Under the pieces are notes generated by a model that worked only from the letters and a program-made list of their open reading frames with translations, searched no databases and was not told where the DNA came from. From Chinchilla lanigera (Eukaryota > Chordata > Mammalia > Rodentia > Chinchillidae): a stretch of DNA of 64,000 nt. Shown here piece by piece: positions 12,068 to 24,969 of this stretch. The stretch's first letter is position 1, and every line of letters starts with the position of its first letter. A program made the position numbers and the translations under genes. The DNA is taken from assembly GCF_000276665.1 (NCBI RefSeq), contig NW_004955435.1:377359-441358 (forward strand). The letters run 5' to 3'.

Positions 12068-12726
12068 GGGTTTATCAAATGTATTCATTATTTCAAAGAA
12101 CCAACTCTTTGATTCATTAATTCTTTGTAATGTTTTCTTAGTCTCCATTGCATTGATTTCTGTTCTGAACTTTATAATTTCCTGCCTTCTTTGGGTTTTG
12201 GGCCTGTCCTGCTCTCATTTTTCTAGAAGCTTGAGGTGCAACATAAGATTATTTATTTGTGCTCCTCCTGTTTTCCTGATGTAGGAATTCACTACTATAA
12301 ATTTCCCTCTGAGGAATGCTTTCATTGCATCATCACATAGGTTCCTCTAAGATGTCTCTACATTTCCATTTAATTGTAAATATTGTTTAATTTCTTCTTT
12401 AATTTCATCTGTGATCCATCAGTTGTTCAGGAGGGTGTTATTTAATTTCTGTGTGTTTATGGAGTTTTTGTGATTTGTCATTAATTTCCAAGTTCATTGC
12501 ACTATGGTCTGATAGTATGCATGGGATTATTTCAATTCCTTTGTATTTATTTAAGCAGGTTCTATGGATTAGTATATGGCCTACTTTAGAGAATGTCTCT
12601 TTTGCAGGTGAGAAGAATGTGGTCTGATGTTGTTAGGTGGAACACTCTGTAGGGTCTACTAAGTCCCTTTGCTCACATGTTTGGCTTAGATCTGTTATTT
12701 CTTTGCAGATTTTTTGTCTAGTTGAT

Positions 12727-12993
12727 CTATCTCTTTGTGACAGGGATGTTAAAGTCCCCTGTAATAATTACGTTACTGCAGATTTGATTTTTCATGTCTG
12801 TTAAAATTTGTCTTGTATAGTTGGGTGCACCTGTATTTGGTGCATAGATATTTATGATTGTTATCTCTTCCCCTTGACGTTTTCCCCTCACAAATATGTA
12901 GTGACCTTTTTTATGTCTTTTGATTGTTCTTGGTTTGAAGTTCATGTTGTCTGCAAACACAATAGCCACCCCTGCTTTTTTCTGGTTTCCCAT
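12727..12993 (-). pseudogene. L1 ORF2 endonuclease N-terminal fragment
   Basis: Contains KKAGVAI..FADNMNFKPRTIKR and INIYAPNTGAPNYTRQIL followed by ITGDFNIPV, the standard N-terminal L1 endonuclease motifs. It ends in stops. Confidence 0.85.
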
Positions 12994-14640
12994 TGTATGG
13001 AATATTGTGCTTCCATCTTTTGACTTTCAGTGTATGAATTTCCTTTTGAGTGAAATGTGTTTCTTGTATACAGCATATTGTTGGATTTTGATTCTTGATT
13101 CACTCTGTCAGTCTGCTTCATTTGATTGGTGGATTGAGACTGTTGACATTGATGACTTTAACTGATATATATTGGCTTCTCTTTGCCATATCATTTTCCT
13201 GCTATTGGTTCCTCCTTTTCCCTCTACTGAATTGCTTGCACTGCTTGGTGGTTCCTTTCAATGTTGTGCTTCAAATTGTGGTCATTTTTATCTCTTTCTA
13301 GAATAGCTTCTCATACTCTTTGTAGAGTTGGTTTGGCACTCATGAATTTCTTCTGTTGTTCTTGTTTTGTGGAAATATTTTATTTCTCCATCAATTTTGA
13401 GGAATAGTTTTGCAGGTACATCAATCTGGGTTAGAAGTTGTTTTCATTTAGGACCTGAAATACTTCACTCCAAGCTTGTCTTGACTTGATGGTTTGTGTT
13501 GAGAAATCTTCTGTGTTTCGGATGGACTTGCTCTTATAGTTTATCTGTTTCTTTTCTCTAACAGTTTTTAATATTCTGTTCTTTTGCTGAAATTCTGGAA
13601 TTTTTATTACTACATTTTGGGGTATAGATTTATTTTGTTATGGCTAATTCAAGTTGTACATGGCTCACTTACTTCATGTCAGATTCTTTTTCCATGTTTG
13701 GGAAACTTTCTTCAATTACTTCTGCAAATAGTTTTTTTATGTCATTTGTGTTTGCTGCTGCCTTTTTGTTGACATCTGTTAGTCTTACATTGTTTTTCTT
13801 TGCTTCATCTTGCAGCTGTTGAATTATTATTTCCTGGTTTCTGCTATTTTTAAGAAATCTTTCCTTTTGTGATCATTAGCTACAATGCTGTCTTCAAGTT
13901 CTGAAAGTCTATCTTCAGGTTCATTTAAGTAGTTTTGCCAGCTTTGGACAGAATTTTTAATTTCCTGGATGTCTCTTGAATCTGTTTCATGCATTCTAAT
14001 CTGTCCTATATTGTTCATTCAAGGTTTCCACCATTTTTCTATGCTCCTCTATTTTTTAATCTATGTCTTTGTTAAATGTGCTGAGCAACTCTTTCATTAT
14101 TGCTGTCATTTCTTTTTTTTACCTGAGTGATTATTTCTGATCTGATTTCTTCTATAACCTGATGGAGCTGTTTCTTTACTCCAGTTGCTATCATTTCAGA
14201 AAATTCAGGCATATGACTTCCAAGCTCTTTTGATGTCTCCGAGACTTTTTGTGTGTGGGGTGGAGGTCTGAGATTGCATTTTCCTCCTTCATCTTGTCAT
14301 TTTCAAAGATCCTGAGGTTCCCCAGAGCTCAGCCTCATGCCCGCGACATTATGTAGTATTGGGGCAAAGCTCTTGAAATTCTCTGGGGCTCAGTGTGGCT
14401 CCTGCAGTGGTTGGGGGGCATGGTAACCAAGGCTCCTGAAGCTATCTGGGGCTCAAGATGGTTCACGTGATGCTGGGGGCGGGCAGGGCATAGTCCTCTA
14501 GGCTCCCATAGCTGTCCGGTGCTCAGCGTGGCTCCCCTGATGTTGTGGGGGGGCAGAATGCATTCATCAAGGCTCCTGCAGCTGTTTGGGGGCTCAGTGT
14601 GTCTCCCTCACTGGTTGGGGATGTAGGGCACAGTGGACTT

Positions 14641-15130
14641 TTACCTCTCAAATGAACTTTGCTACTACTTTTTGCTCATTTTCTTTAATTCTTTGTTTGA
14701 GATAAGAACCTGGAATCCTACTCCAGAAGCAGAGCCAAGCAACCTCAAACTTGGTAACATTTAACTGGTGAGGATCCATGTTTATTATTATGTGTTTCCT
14801 ACAACAACCATTGAGAATTATTGAATGATTATTCAGTAGGTCACTCATGTATAGTTCTATTTATATTCTTTAGAAACCACTTTGAAGATACCTAAGTATA
14901 GTACAACAACTATTGATAATCTCCTACCTCTTTTGTCTGTAACTCACTGTCATTTGTCTATTTGTTTTCCTGAGAAACTATCTTATAGATAACAATATGT
15001 TAAACAATAACCATTGATAATTTCCTACCACTTTGTCTGTAATTTGGTAAGCCCCTCCTATTATTATGTTATCCTTCTTTTACTCTTTAAAATAAAAAAA
15101 ATAAAAATAAAAAAATAAACATTTAACTGA
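14641..15130 (+). mobile_element. Unclassified 345-bp retroposed insert (14773-15117) with flanks
   Basis: An A-rich tail (15090-15119) after an AATAAA-like string, and flanking direct repeats AACATTTAACTGGTGAG (14756-14772) and AACATTTAACTGATGAG (15118-15134; one mismatch), are signs of L1-mediated insertion. The body matches no SINE or LINE I recognise. It holds an imperfect internal repeat: 'attgataatctcctacc' near 14913 and 'attgataatttcctacc' near 15013. Confidence 0.6.
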
Positions 15131-15134
15131 TGAG

Positions 15135-18100
15135 CTACTTTTAAAAGGAGCTACATGATCACATTTTGGTGTAGCCAGCCAGGGGAATCAAAAGTCAAGA
15201 AATTCTGATAACAGGCTTCTTTATTTCATCTGATTAATTTTGTTTTGAAATGTGCTGTGTTAGATATGCATATAGTCCCTTTGTCTGTACACCCAAGGGC
15301 ATGGCAAAAGTCCTAGCAGAGGTAAATCTCTAATCATATTGATGGGTGGGGAAAGCAAATATCACTGAGTTCTGTGCTGGAAGGAAAAGCAAAGGGAACT
15401 AAGTAGTCCACTAGACTCAGTTCTAGTGCTTTCAGACCTACCTCCAAACACAACCATAAGCAATAAGCTTGGCTCCTTATCATACAGGGTGATGCTGTCA
15501 ACCAGTCTGCCCCTTACAGCCTGAGGTTCCAGAGCTTAAACTTTTCAGGGATTTGTGACTATCCCTCCACCTCTTCATGATGGTTTCTTGTGGCTATTTC
15601 CCACCCAGTTACTCTATTAAAGTGACCCCAGAGATGGTTATTGTCTGACTTCTGATTTCCAGAGAAGCTTGGCCTTAAACAATAATACCTTTTCAGAATG
15701 GTTCCCAAAATAGCACTCCTAAATATATTGGTGCTGCAGTTGGTTTCTCCTCCAAAGCTAGCCTTCCACACAGAAACAGTCACTTTCTGAGTAAAACCCC
15801 TGCTGTATCTGCAGCTTACAACCATGCAATTTTCATGGCATTAGGACGGCTGGTCTGTTGTTGTCACTGAGTTCTAGACCCTCGCCAGGCTTACCTTGTG
15901 CTTGTAGAATCCCATTCCCCTGCCCACCCCAGAAACTGAGGTTTAGTGTTCCGGCCTGCTTTGTTCTTTTCTCTACATCGTCTTCTATTTCCATATGACT
16001 TTTTAGCTTCCCTGCCAACTATTTCTGTTTTTCAGCTCTTCCTTGATTCCCTGGAATTCTTTCTGTCTTTGCTGGGTAGCTGTTTAGGTGTCCCAGTTCC
16101 AGGTCCTGAGAGGCTGCCACATGCTACCAGCTTCTCTTCTGCCATCTTGGACACCCCCTCATCCCACCGTGATAAGGAATCTCTACCAAAATGGCAAAAC
16201 CTGGCTTACTGTATCTTCTCTGATGGCCCTCCACTCATCTGGCAGGATCTTCATCATCCCCTTACAGGAGGGGATGGTGTATCTCCTAGATCAGCTTCTG
16301 AGCTCCTGGAAGGCAATGACTGTGCCTCATTTTTCACTCATGGAATGCTTGAAACCTTACTGACTACTATATAGTATGGCTGTTGAATTAGTAATTTTTT
16401 TTATCAAGAATTTAAACCTTACAATGAGTTTATTTATACCACACATATATATTGTAGTCCTAATTTCCCTGGGACTCTTTTAGTTATGGAGGATAGAGAG
16501 GCAAACAAAGATGATAAGCCCCCCGGGAAGTTTAAATTCTGGTGGAGACAGGCAATTAGCAAGTCAGACTCCATGTATGACATTTCACCACTCACACTCT
16601 TCAGGCTCCACCCCTCCCACTTTCTCCACCTCTGCTCAAGTAGGTAAGAAAGACAATTCTTAGAGAAAGAATTACCTTTCTAATTACCCAGTCTAAAGGC
16701 AGACTGCGTCCTCGGTCTTTTGGTGGCCGGGGTTGTTGTTCAGACCATAAAAACTCCTGTGGTTTTCAGGATAACTCTGACTGCCTGATCCACCCTCAGC
16801 CTCCAAGATCACCAAAGCCATTGTCTCTGCTCTTCTCAGAAAACCTAAGCATATGAGCAAAACACCATTTCAGATCCTCTTGAAACATGTGCCATTGTTC
16901 TGGACAGCTGAACCAATTTACTAATGATGGTAGACTAAGGTCTGTCCAAACTGCAATAAGAAAGTAACTAGCACTGTTGCTACTGATAACAGAAATTTAT
17001 TTTTTATAATTTTTAAGCCTGGGAAATCCAGGATGAAAGCACTGGCAGTGTCTAGTGAAGGCAGTTTCCTTAAAGGTGTGTTTTCTCACTTCTTTATAGG
17101 TGGAAGGAGCATACAACTCCCTCAAGTCTTTCTTGTAAGGATACCAATCCCATTCCCAAGGGCTCCATCCTAATAAGCTAGTCAACTTCCATAGTCCCCA
17201 TCTTCCCTGCTATCACCCTGGAAATGTGAATTTTGAGGACACAAATATTGAGATCATAGCATGGGCAAGCACAAGGCACATTTGAACAAACATGGTGATT
17301 TCAGACAACAGCAAGTGTCATAAAAAATAAAACAGGACAATAAGATAAAGATGAGGGATAATGGCAGTCAAAGAATGGGGAAAGACTAAGCTCTAGAGAA
17401 CTATGTGATAACTTAGTTTCTTGACTAAAGCACAACTTGATCTGTTGGGGACAGTCAGCTTTCTTCCAAAGGTATTTCCCCTTTCTGCACATTAAAAGAG
17501 AAATAATAAGAATAGTAGTAAATCTCTTCCTGCATTTTAACTCAGTACATAGCTTCGCAGATTAAAAATAGCATTGCTCAGGTTCCTTTTAAGCTAAGAA
17601 CTCATAAGACTGAATTCTGGCCAATGGGACCGGACTGGACCAACATTGTCCTGATCAGATGTAGACTTGTTTACAATTCCAGAAGCCACACAGTGCACCA
17701 TGTGAGTGTGGGATTCAAAGCAGAGCAGAGGAAAAAAAAAAAAATAGAAGGAGCTTGGATCTGGACACTGCCTTCCTCTAGATTTGCATGTGTAAGAGGG
17801 AAAACCAGGAACTTGGTGAAGCCACTGAAGTTTAAAATTCTATGTCTTTCTCATCTGAACCAATCTTAAATCACTTTAAAACTAATATCTCGTCTCTCAG
17901 TATCTTCCCCCAAGTGTATTCGCTCATTAGCCCTGATACTTCTCTTTTCCCTTACCTCAAATTCCTCCTTTTCTTCTGTTCTTTGGTTAATTGAGCATTC
18001 TGCAAAACTCAAATATCTTGAGGTATTATCCGTTGAGTAGTTTTTAAAATTAACTTTTATTAAAGGGAAAATACACGAAAGTCAAAAAATACAACACAAA

Positions 18101-18520
18101 ATTCTTATTTACCCATCAATCAATTTTCTACTTCAGACCTTATATTACTGCTGAATAAAATTTCAGAGCTCTATTGTTTACACAGGTGAATCAATCTTTA
18201 CACCTTTTAGAGCTTATGACAAATTTGTAACTCATTGTTTCCTTCTCCTCAAAAAATTATCCTTTTCAAAAAACATTTTTGAAAGGTTCATCTTCTCATT
18301 TCCCCAGAGCTTCCTCTTTCCTTCCTCCTTCCTCTTTTCTTCTCTCTCTTTCCCTTCTTACTTTTCCTCCTTCTTTCCATTTATAAAAGGAGATCCAAGT
18401 CTAATTTTCCCAATCATAGTTGTTGCTATTTCCATTTTTCAACTACTAAGAATCATTCTGGTAGAGTTTAATCATTTGTAATCCCTTTACGAGTTTGGAG
18501 TAAAGGGTTTTTAAGAAGTT
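15135..18520. other. Largely unique non-coding sequence with faint ancient repeats
   Basis: No exon recognised. Open frames at 15559-15825 and 15946-16374 lack family resemblance. An L2-like remnant is likely at about 16470-16570, and a decayed MLT-like LTR tail at about 17595-17870 ('ggccaatgggaccggactgg'). A CT-rich tract lies at 18300-18375. Confidence 0.4.
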
Positions 18521-18524
18521 TCGT

Positions 18525-18690
18525 AGCTAGGCATGATGGCACCTGTAATCCTAGTACAAAAGAGGCAGGAGTACTAGGAGGCAGGAGATAGGAGAATCGC
18601 TGTGAGTTTGAGGCCAGCTTGGGCTACAGAATGAGTTCAAGGGCAGCCTGAACTAAACTACATAGTGAGACTCCGTCTCAAAAAAATGAG
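18525..18690 (+). mobile_element. B1 SINE (diverged)
   Basis: Plus-strand 7SL-derived monomer: 'gctaggcatgatggcacctg', 'gtgagtttgaggccagcttg', ending 'gagactccgtctcaaaaaaa'. The middle carries an extra duplicated piece ('gaggcaggag' appears repeatedly). Confidence 0.9.
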
Positions 18691-21600
18691 AAGTCTTACA
18701 ATCCTCAATCCCACCTCAATTAATAAAAATTGGCTTCACCAGTAATACATAGTATGAAAATATAATTAACATTCATTTACAGTGACAACCAAAATTAATT
18801 ATTGGGTACTATTTTAACTACATGTACTTGAAAACCCTAGTGATACTGAAGACTTGTTTTTATAACACTGATAAACACTGATGGTCATTGGCCTTGGCCA
18901 TGTGAATTATTTCTCATAAAGCAAGTTGGGACTATTTTGAAACCGATCATGTGTTAGTCAAACAAAGGGAGAGAACAAACAATATTTTGAGGGAGTACAG
19001 ATTATGTACTTGGTGGAGGCTGCTCTTTCTACAAAATGGTATAATCATGGTGTTAGTATCAAATTCTCATAGACTTTACGTGCTTATATTTTGATATCAT
19101 GGTGAAAAATGAATTTGTAAGTTTACAACACTACAAAAATAATTGTGACTAATTAATAACACCAAATTTGTACTTTTGAAAGCCTATTATGTTCCAGAAC
19201 ATTGCAAAGTTATTCCTCTCCTAGGAAGTTGTGAGAAATACATACTACTTTTCAACTCATTGTCTTCACCTACATCATCACATTGAACTTCACCCGGATA
19301 AAGAAATGCCATTCTAGTACTTTTAGCTTTGTCAGAGAACTTGTAATGGATCCATATTGTGTTTACTTGTCTAGATGCAAGACTGAAATCTTTGAAAGTA
19401 AGGACTCATTGCTTTCACCTTTATATCACAAGACCCAGCTTGCAATACCAGGCCAACAGTTACTGAGTGCTCAGTACCACTTTGTAAAGTGAGTAAATAC
19501 ATGAACGCTTTAGACAGAACCAATAGTACAGCTTCTTAGAGATGAGGTCTATTTATGAAGTTAGCATTTAGTTCCTTTTTTTGTTCTTTACTTTTAGTGA
19601 TTTTTGAAAGTATTTTTCCTTTTCTATATGATGATTTTCCAACTCATACCCTACTCCAGTGTTAGGATCCTAAGCTTTTTGTTGTGATACTAACAATCTT
19701 TCTTAATACTCCTAAAATTGTGTATTCTTATTTCTATGTCAAAGTGGGTTTCAACTTAAGATTTTAGACTTCAGAGTTGAATATTTAAGTCTACATATTA
19801 CTCATGAGAAAGACAATAGAATTTTTTTTTCTCAAAAACTAAAATAACTATTTCCTGGGTTGGTAGTTTCAACTGGAGCTGGTTCAACTGGAGTTTTAAA
19901 TGCTTATGGTCTTGGGGAGACATCTATTTAGAAAAACTGCATATAAAATGATGTTATTCTAGCAAATCACACACATGTGTGTGCATGTGGGGGCAGAACA
20001 GTGATGTGGCTAGGGATAGATAATACTAACTGTAGGCATTCCTTCCACATTTAAACATTTAGAATTTTCAGTGGCCTGTGAATATGAGAAAATTTATTAC
20101 ATTAAGGTAGACTTAGATATTTGACATGTAGCTGATATTTTCATAGTGTGAGAAATATCAAGCTGACATTATGCTGTCTCTGTGATGATTACTTCTAAAT
20201 GTCAGAGTGCAGAAACTTATTCATGGGACTTCAGTGCCTTAGGATAGTGTCAATTTAAAAGACATTCACATCAACTTCTTTTTTATTTAAACATGCTAAA
20301 TGAAGTATGAAAAGCAGGCTAAGAAATCAACAGAGAAAGGAAGAGCAAAGAATAAGCCTAGTGACTAGAAAAATTTAAACACAGTTATAGATTATGGTAC
20401 CCTTACATCAATTTCCATGGACCCCTTTCTGACAGCAGGCTTCAGTGACTTCCTCCTAATACTTCTGACAACTGCAATCATGCTATTCATACTATTTCAC
20501 TCATAGCACTTGTATTGAATTTAGAAAATTAGAAGTAGGATAAGAACTATTCAATTATTTTGGAGAGTATCTGTAATAAATAAGTGAAATAATTAAATTA
20601 ATACTTTCCTACCATTTTTAATAGTAACATTTGACTTTAAATTAAAACCAAATAACTTAGCGATATTTTCAATTAAAAATGATTTTATTCACTAATCTCT
20701 TTAGAAGTTAATTATGAACCTATCAAACTGAACTGCTGCTATTTTGGAAATAATTCAAGGGAGTATTTTTTCTTTCTTTTAAAACAAATTGGCCACATTA
20801 GAGATAATTATGAGTTTAAATAAACCTTTGTCTTTCCAATTATATGCACAACAGGCCTCTTAATTACTTAGGGTCACTCAAATCCCATGTATCCTCTGAA
20901 AAACATTTCCACAGTCTATCTTGCTATATTTCCTTTCTGATCTTGGAAGCCAGTATCTTTCCCTTTTTCAGATCCCCCTCTGGTTTTTTAAGAAACAACG
21001 GGAATAATGATGATGGTGATATGGACTGTCAGTCCTAAAATTAGACAAGTTTATTTTGACTTCTACAGGTCAGTGACAGGAGTCACTCTGTAGCTTCCTA
21101 AGTTCCCATTTATCTCGTAAAATGTTATTTTGGATACAAACAAACGTTGTGGTATCTTCCTGAGCAAGAGAACTGCTTTTGGGGGCTGCAAAATTTTAAA
21201 TTGTTACTTCAAAAACAAAAAGGCAAATCCAAAACACTGATAAAGAGAACTAATACACAACAGAATTGTAATCTTGTTCACTAAAATCAAAGTTGGGACA
21301 GAAAGGATTGCTAATTTTGCTACCTCACTGGTATTGCTCAAAATTTTGAAGTTTAGAATGTTACTGGTTAGCATGGGTCCTCATTTTAGTGATAATGGAA
21401 ATTAAAATCAGAGCATCAATTTGTAGGGAAAAGCTTTAATTGAAAGTCAAAAGAAGACAAGGAAAAGACTCCAGCATGGGTAGTAGTGTGACAGGGCACA
21501 CTCTAATAAAGAGGATCAGATTGGCCCATTTGTGGTACCAAAGAACCAGTTTTATGGGGTACTTGTGGTGAGCTTGGGATAGGTTAGTCAATATCTTAGT

Positions 21601-22200
21601 CCTGGTTTCATAGGTCAGGTTGAAGCCTTGTGATTTCAAGGGCAATTTGGTTCCTGTGGGAGGAGTCTTCACGACCTAAAAGATTATTTCAGTCACGTGA
21701 GGCTCTGCTGGAATCCAGGGTGACCCTGTGTTTAAGGCAATGGGGGCTTCTGAGCCTAGGTGTTCTCAGTCTTGAAAGGTGATGAGACAGGTTAGATAGG
21801 GCTAATACACACACCCTAACGCGACTGAAGAGCTGAGAGGGAGTTGACCCAGAGTGTCACAAATGAAGGTCAAGCTTTGTTCTTTTAATTGACTACTGGA
21901 CATTTGTAAGCTCAACTGAAGAAAATGGAGTCAACAAAAGCCACCTGTAAGTCCCTGACTGCCTTAGGAAGAAACACAAATCATGCTCTTGATGTGCAGC
22001 AGGTGAAGGGCCAAGGAGTTAATTTGTTCTCTGTTCGCCATGACGGTGGTCCATGGGAGATTCATGGATGCCGATTTCATCATTAAGTTTCAGGAGCCAC
22101 AGTAGTGCAGGAGGTCTGGGAATCCAGACCTTGTCCCGAGAGCCAGTGCAGCTTCCGTGCGCTGCTACCAGCCTGGGCTTCTTCCAGGACTCCCAAGCTT
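18691..22200. other. Upstream intergenic sequence, no gene recognised
   Basis: AT-rich sequence with no exon-like conserved ORF. A faint L2-like piece lies around 19370-19500. Expected TLCD4 exons were looked for by eye and not found. Confidence 0.4.
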
Positions 22201-22684
22201 TGTGGTCAGTAAGCTCCGCCTGTTTTGTTCACTGTGGTATCTTCCCCGCGGCGGGAGCCAAAGATTCTCGGTCTTCTAGTCCCCTTCCTGTTTTTTCCTT
22301 CCCGACTTCCAAGTTTCTGTAGCCCCCAACTCGTTGCAGTGCAGTAGCCCAAGGCTGAGTATGCACCAGGACGGGGAGTTCAAAGCCTGGGGCTAAGGTT
22401 ACAGCACGCGGGGCTTTGCGGGTAGACGGCCCTCAGCAGGCAAAGCGGAAGGTGGGCGGGGCGGGCCTCGGGGCCGGAGCCCCCGGCGAAGGGCCTTTCA
22501 CCTCCCACGAGACTTCGTGAAGGAGGAGGATGAGCCTCCCCCCGGGATCCGGAAGCCCGCGCCGGTGGGCGGGACTCCACCGCCCCTTCCGCCCCACTGC
22601 GCTAGCGCGCGCGCCCCCTGGTGGCCGCGGGCCGCATCGCCCCCGGCGGCGGCGGGATAGAGGCGCAGGCGCAGACGCGCGGAC

Positions 22685-22769
22685 ATGGCGGAGCCTGTGC
22701 AGGAGGAGCTCTCGGCTCTGGCCGCGATTTTCTGCGGGCCCCGCGAGTGGGAGGTGCTGAGCCGCTCAG
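22685..22769 (+). CDS. RWDD3: RWDD3 coding exon 1 (residues 1-28 and first base of codon 29)
   Basis: The exon starts [18 protein letters not shown] and ends at a donor reading CTCAG|GTGACG. It lies in very CpG-rich DNA. The first 12 residues match the known mammalian RWDD3 N-terminus almost exactly. The donor sits 60 bases before an assembly gap, so the start of intron 1 is only partly visible. Confidence 0.95.
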
Positions 22770-24928
22770 GTGACGAACCGTGCGGCGGGGGCCCGAGGCG
22801 TCCCCCGCGCCCGCCTGCAGGCCGCCCACNNNNNNNNNNNNNNNNNNNNNNNNNNNNNNNNNNNNNNNNNNNNNNNNNNNNNNNNNNNNNNNNNNNNNNN
22901 NNNNNNNNNNNNNNNNNNNNNNNNNNNNNNNNNNNNNNNNNNNNNNNNNNNNNNNNNNNNNNNNNNNNNNNNNNNNNNNNNNNNNNNNNNNNNNNNNNNN
23001 NNNNNNNNNNNNNNNNNNNNNNNNNNNNNNNNNNNNNNNNNNNNNNNNNNNNNNNNNNNNNNNNNNNNNNNNNNNNNNNNNNNNNNNNNNNNNNNNNNNN
23101 NNNNNNNNNNNNNNNNNNNNNNNNNNNNNNNNNNNNNNNNNNNNNNNNNNNNNNNNNNNNNNNNNNNNNNNNNNNNNNNNNNNNNNNNNNNNNNCGCTCG
23201 CAGCTCCCCGCTGGCCGCCCGGCCCGCGCCTCTCCCCCGCACGCAGGCCCCGGTCCCGCTGCTCCCTCCCGGCCTGCTGCCCGACGGCGGCTAGCCCTGA
23301 CTCAGCTTCCCCCTTGGCTTCTGTGAAAAACAAAACCGCCGCTTGGGCGAAGGCGGCAGTGCGGAACACGCCGGCTTGCTCGCTTTCGAGTGTGTGAAGT
23401 GCGCCTGGGGCCGCAGGCGTTACCTGGTGGTTACGGCTGGCTGCCCGGCGTCTTCCCCGTGGACAGCCCGCCGCGGCGCGTCCGGGTGTGCGCTCGGAGG
23501 GGAGCGGGCGCCCTTCCCTTTGTCGCCCCGCGCCTTCACGCCGCGCTGTCACCGCCCAAGCACGGGGGCCGTGAGGGTGACGGCGCTGCTCTCCTGCTGG
23601 CGCCTAACCCTGCCTTGTGCCTTTGGAAACAGTCCTCGAAATCCACGTGAAGGAAGCCCTTCAGTGTGATCTTGTCACCCTTCTGGTTGGGCAGCGTTCT
23701 GATTCTTCGCCGGCCCCCTTTCTGTTTCCCCTGCTGTCTTCGTTGGTAATTCTGTCTGGGGCGGCTGCTTGGAGAGATCACTCCTTTTCCTAATTCTTTT
23801 ATTATGGCTCAGTTGGGAGTGTTTGGAAACAGTGAACCTGTGCTGTCCCATCACACCTGAAAGAGGTGGTCGTGGCCTGGGCCGAGAGTGTGGTAAGCTC
23901 TGAAGACTCCTGGTGGATCAGAGAAAACCCAAAAAAGAGAGGGCTGAGAGGAAGAGAGCAGTTTCGTAATACTGAGAACACTGGACCCTTTATCTGCTGT
24001 TAAATTGAGCATGACTTTCAAGCCATGCCTCCTAATTAATTTAATTCAGTGTCTGGCATCAATAAGTAATTGAATTATAAAAGAATTCAGTGTAACAACT
24101 TAGGACATTTTGTTGCTGAAAGGTTCATTGGAGAGTAGAACAGTTCGGTGATTGAAATAGGGATGTTTGAAGCTCACAGCTGGGAATTAAGGGTTAGGTA
24201 AGGACTTCTTTATCAGACCCCAGAGAACATGCAGCAGGCTGCTGGCTACCACTAGCACTGTTGCCTCAGTCTTGCTGGCAGGATATTGCACTGATTCCTT
24301 CTTGGCTTCCTCTAAATAGGCTCCTTGTTGCTGATGGAAGCAGTGGAACACTGCAGAGGGCTTACAGTTCTGGTGAGAAGGCAGACCGGGAGCACTCAGG
24401 CTGCTAAATCTACGGTCAGCTATTACATAAGACTCTAAGGTTGAAAAGGCTGAATAATGTGATTTGGCTTAGTGGGATTAATTCATGCTAAGAAACTTAG
24501 GGGATTTATCTACACTTTGTCTTCTGCCATAGTTCTAGTAGCCTCGTAGTGGGAGGCATCAGGTGTAACAGTCTCTTAGGGGTACGGATTGTGAGAGGCC
24601 CCCCCCTAGCTTGAGAGAAGGCTGTGACTGGGTCAAATCAGGGATAGTCTGTTCATCTCCATGTAGTATATTCATCTCAGATGCCAAGCTTAGTGTGGTG
24701 GCTGCCATCTAAAACTTGATATGCATCTTTGCTTAGGCTGGATAAATAACTGCAAGGCTCTGGCATGTATGGACCTTTACCCTGCACCATGTTTTTTGAT
24801 AGTGGTGGGGCTGCTGCAGCATGGAAACAGTTCTTGGCGAAGAAACACTTGTCCAGAAAGAGCACAGTAATGAGCACTCAAGAGAATATGGATGAGACCC
24901 AGTTGGTGTGCAGAACAACCCTGAAGGG

Positions 24929-24969
<41 letters not shown>

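Larger units (their letters stand above)
7930..14640 (-). mobile_element. Near full-length decayed L1, minus strand, with nested insertions
   Basis: The 3' UTR is at the left (A-rich on the minus strand, 'aacaacacaaaaacaataaa' around 8020). ORF2 runs right to left from about 13.1 to 8.7 kb: reverse transcriptase [16 protein letters not shown] at 10531-10794, endonuclease with ITGDFNIPVTKR at 12727-12993. An ORF1-like coiled-coil piece (13827-14018, 'QEIKNSVQSWQNYL') and a GC-richer 5' part with short repeats (14230-14640) follow. Many stops break the frames. Interrupted by ID SINEs (9181, 9755), a B1 (11064) and an LTR (11712), and by a (TG)n at 8381-8404. Confidence 0.88.
22200..23620. promoter_or_regulatory. 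CpG island spanning the RWDD3 promoter and exon 1
   Basis: The stretch from about 22.2 to 23.6 kb is strongly GC-rich with dense CpG, unlike the AT-rich surroundings, and brackets the RWDD3 ATG. No TATA box is evident just upstream of 22685, as is usual for CpG-island housekeeping promoters. The island continues beyond the gap to about 23600. Long open frames on both strands here reflect base composition and the N run rather than genes. Confidence 0.85.

Noticed and set aside
15946..16374. 142-codon ORF upstream of RWDD3
   Set aside because: Overlaps other open frames and shows no recognisable domain or conservation clue; probably chance or an old repeat.
1..22200. Exons of the usual neighbour TLCD4 (TMEM56)
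   Set aside because: No stretch resembling its transmembrane protein was seen; in human the genes are tens of kb apart, so absence here is expected.
22602..23552. Long open frames on both strands across the CpG island (up to 316 codons)
   Set aside because: They run through 365 undetermined bases and owe their length to N and to GC-rich composition; no family resemblance outside the RWDD3 exon 1 frame.
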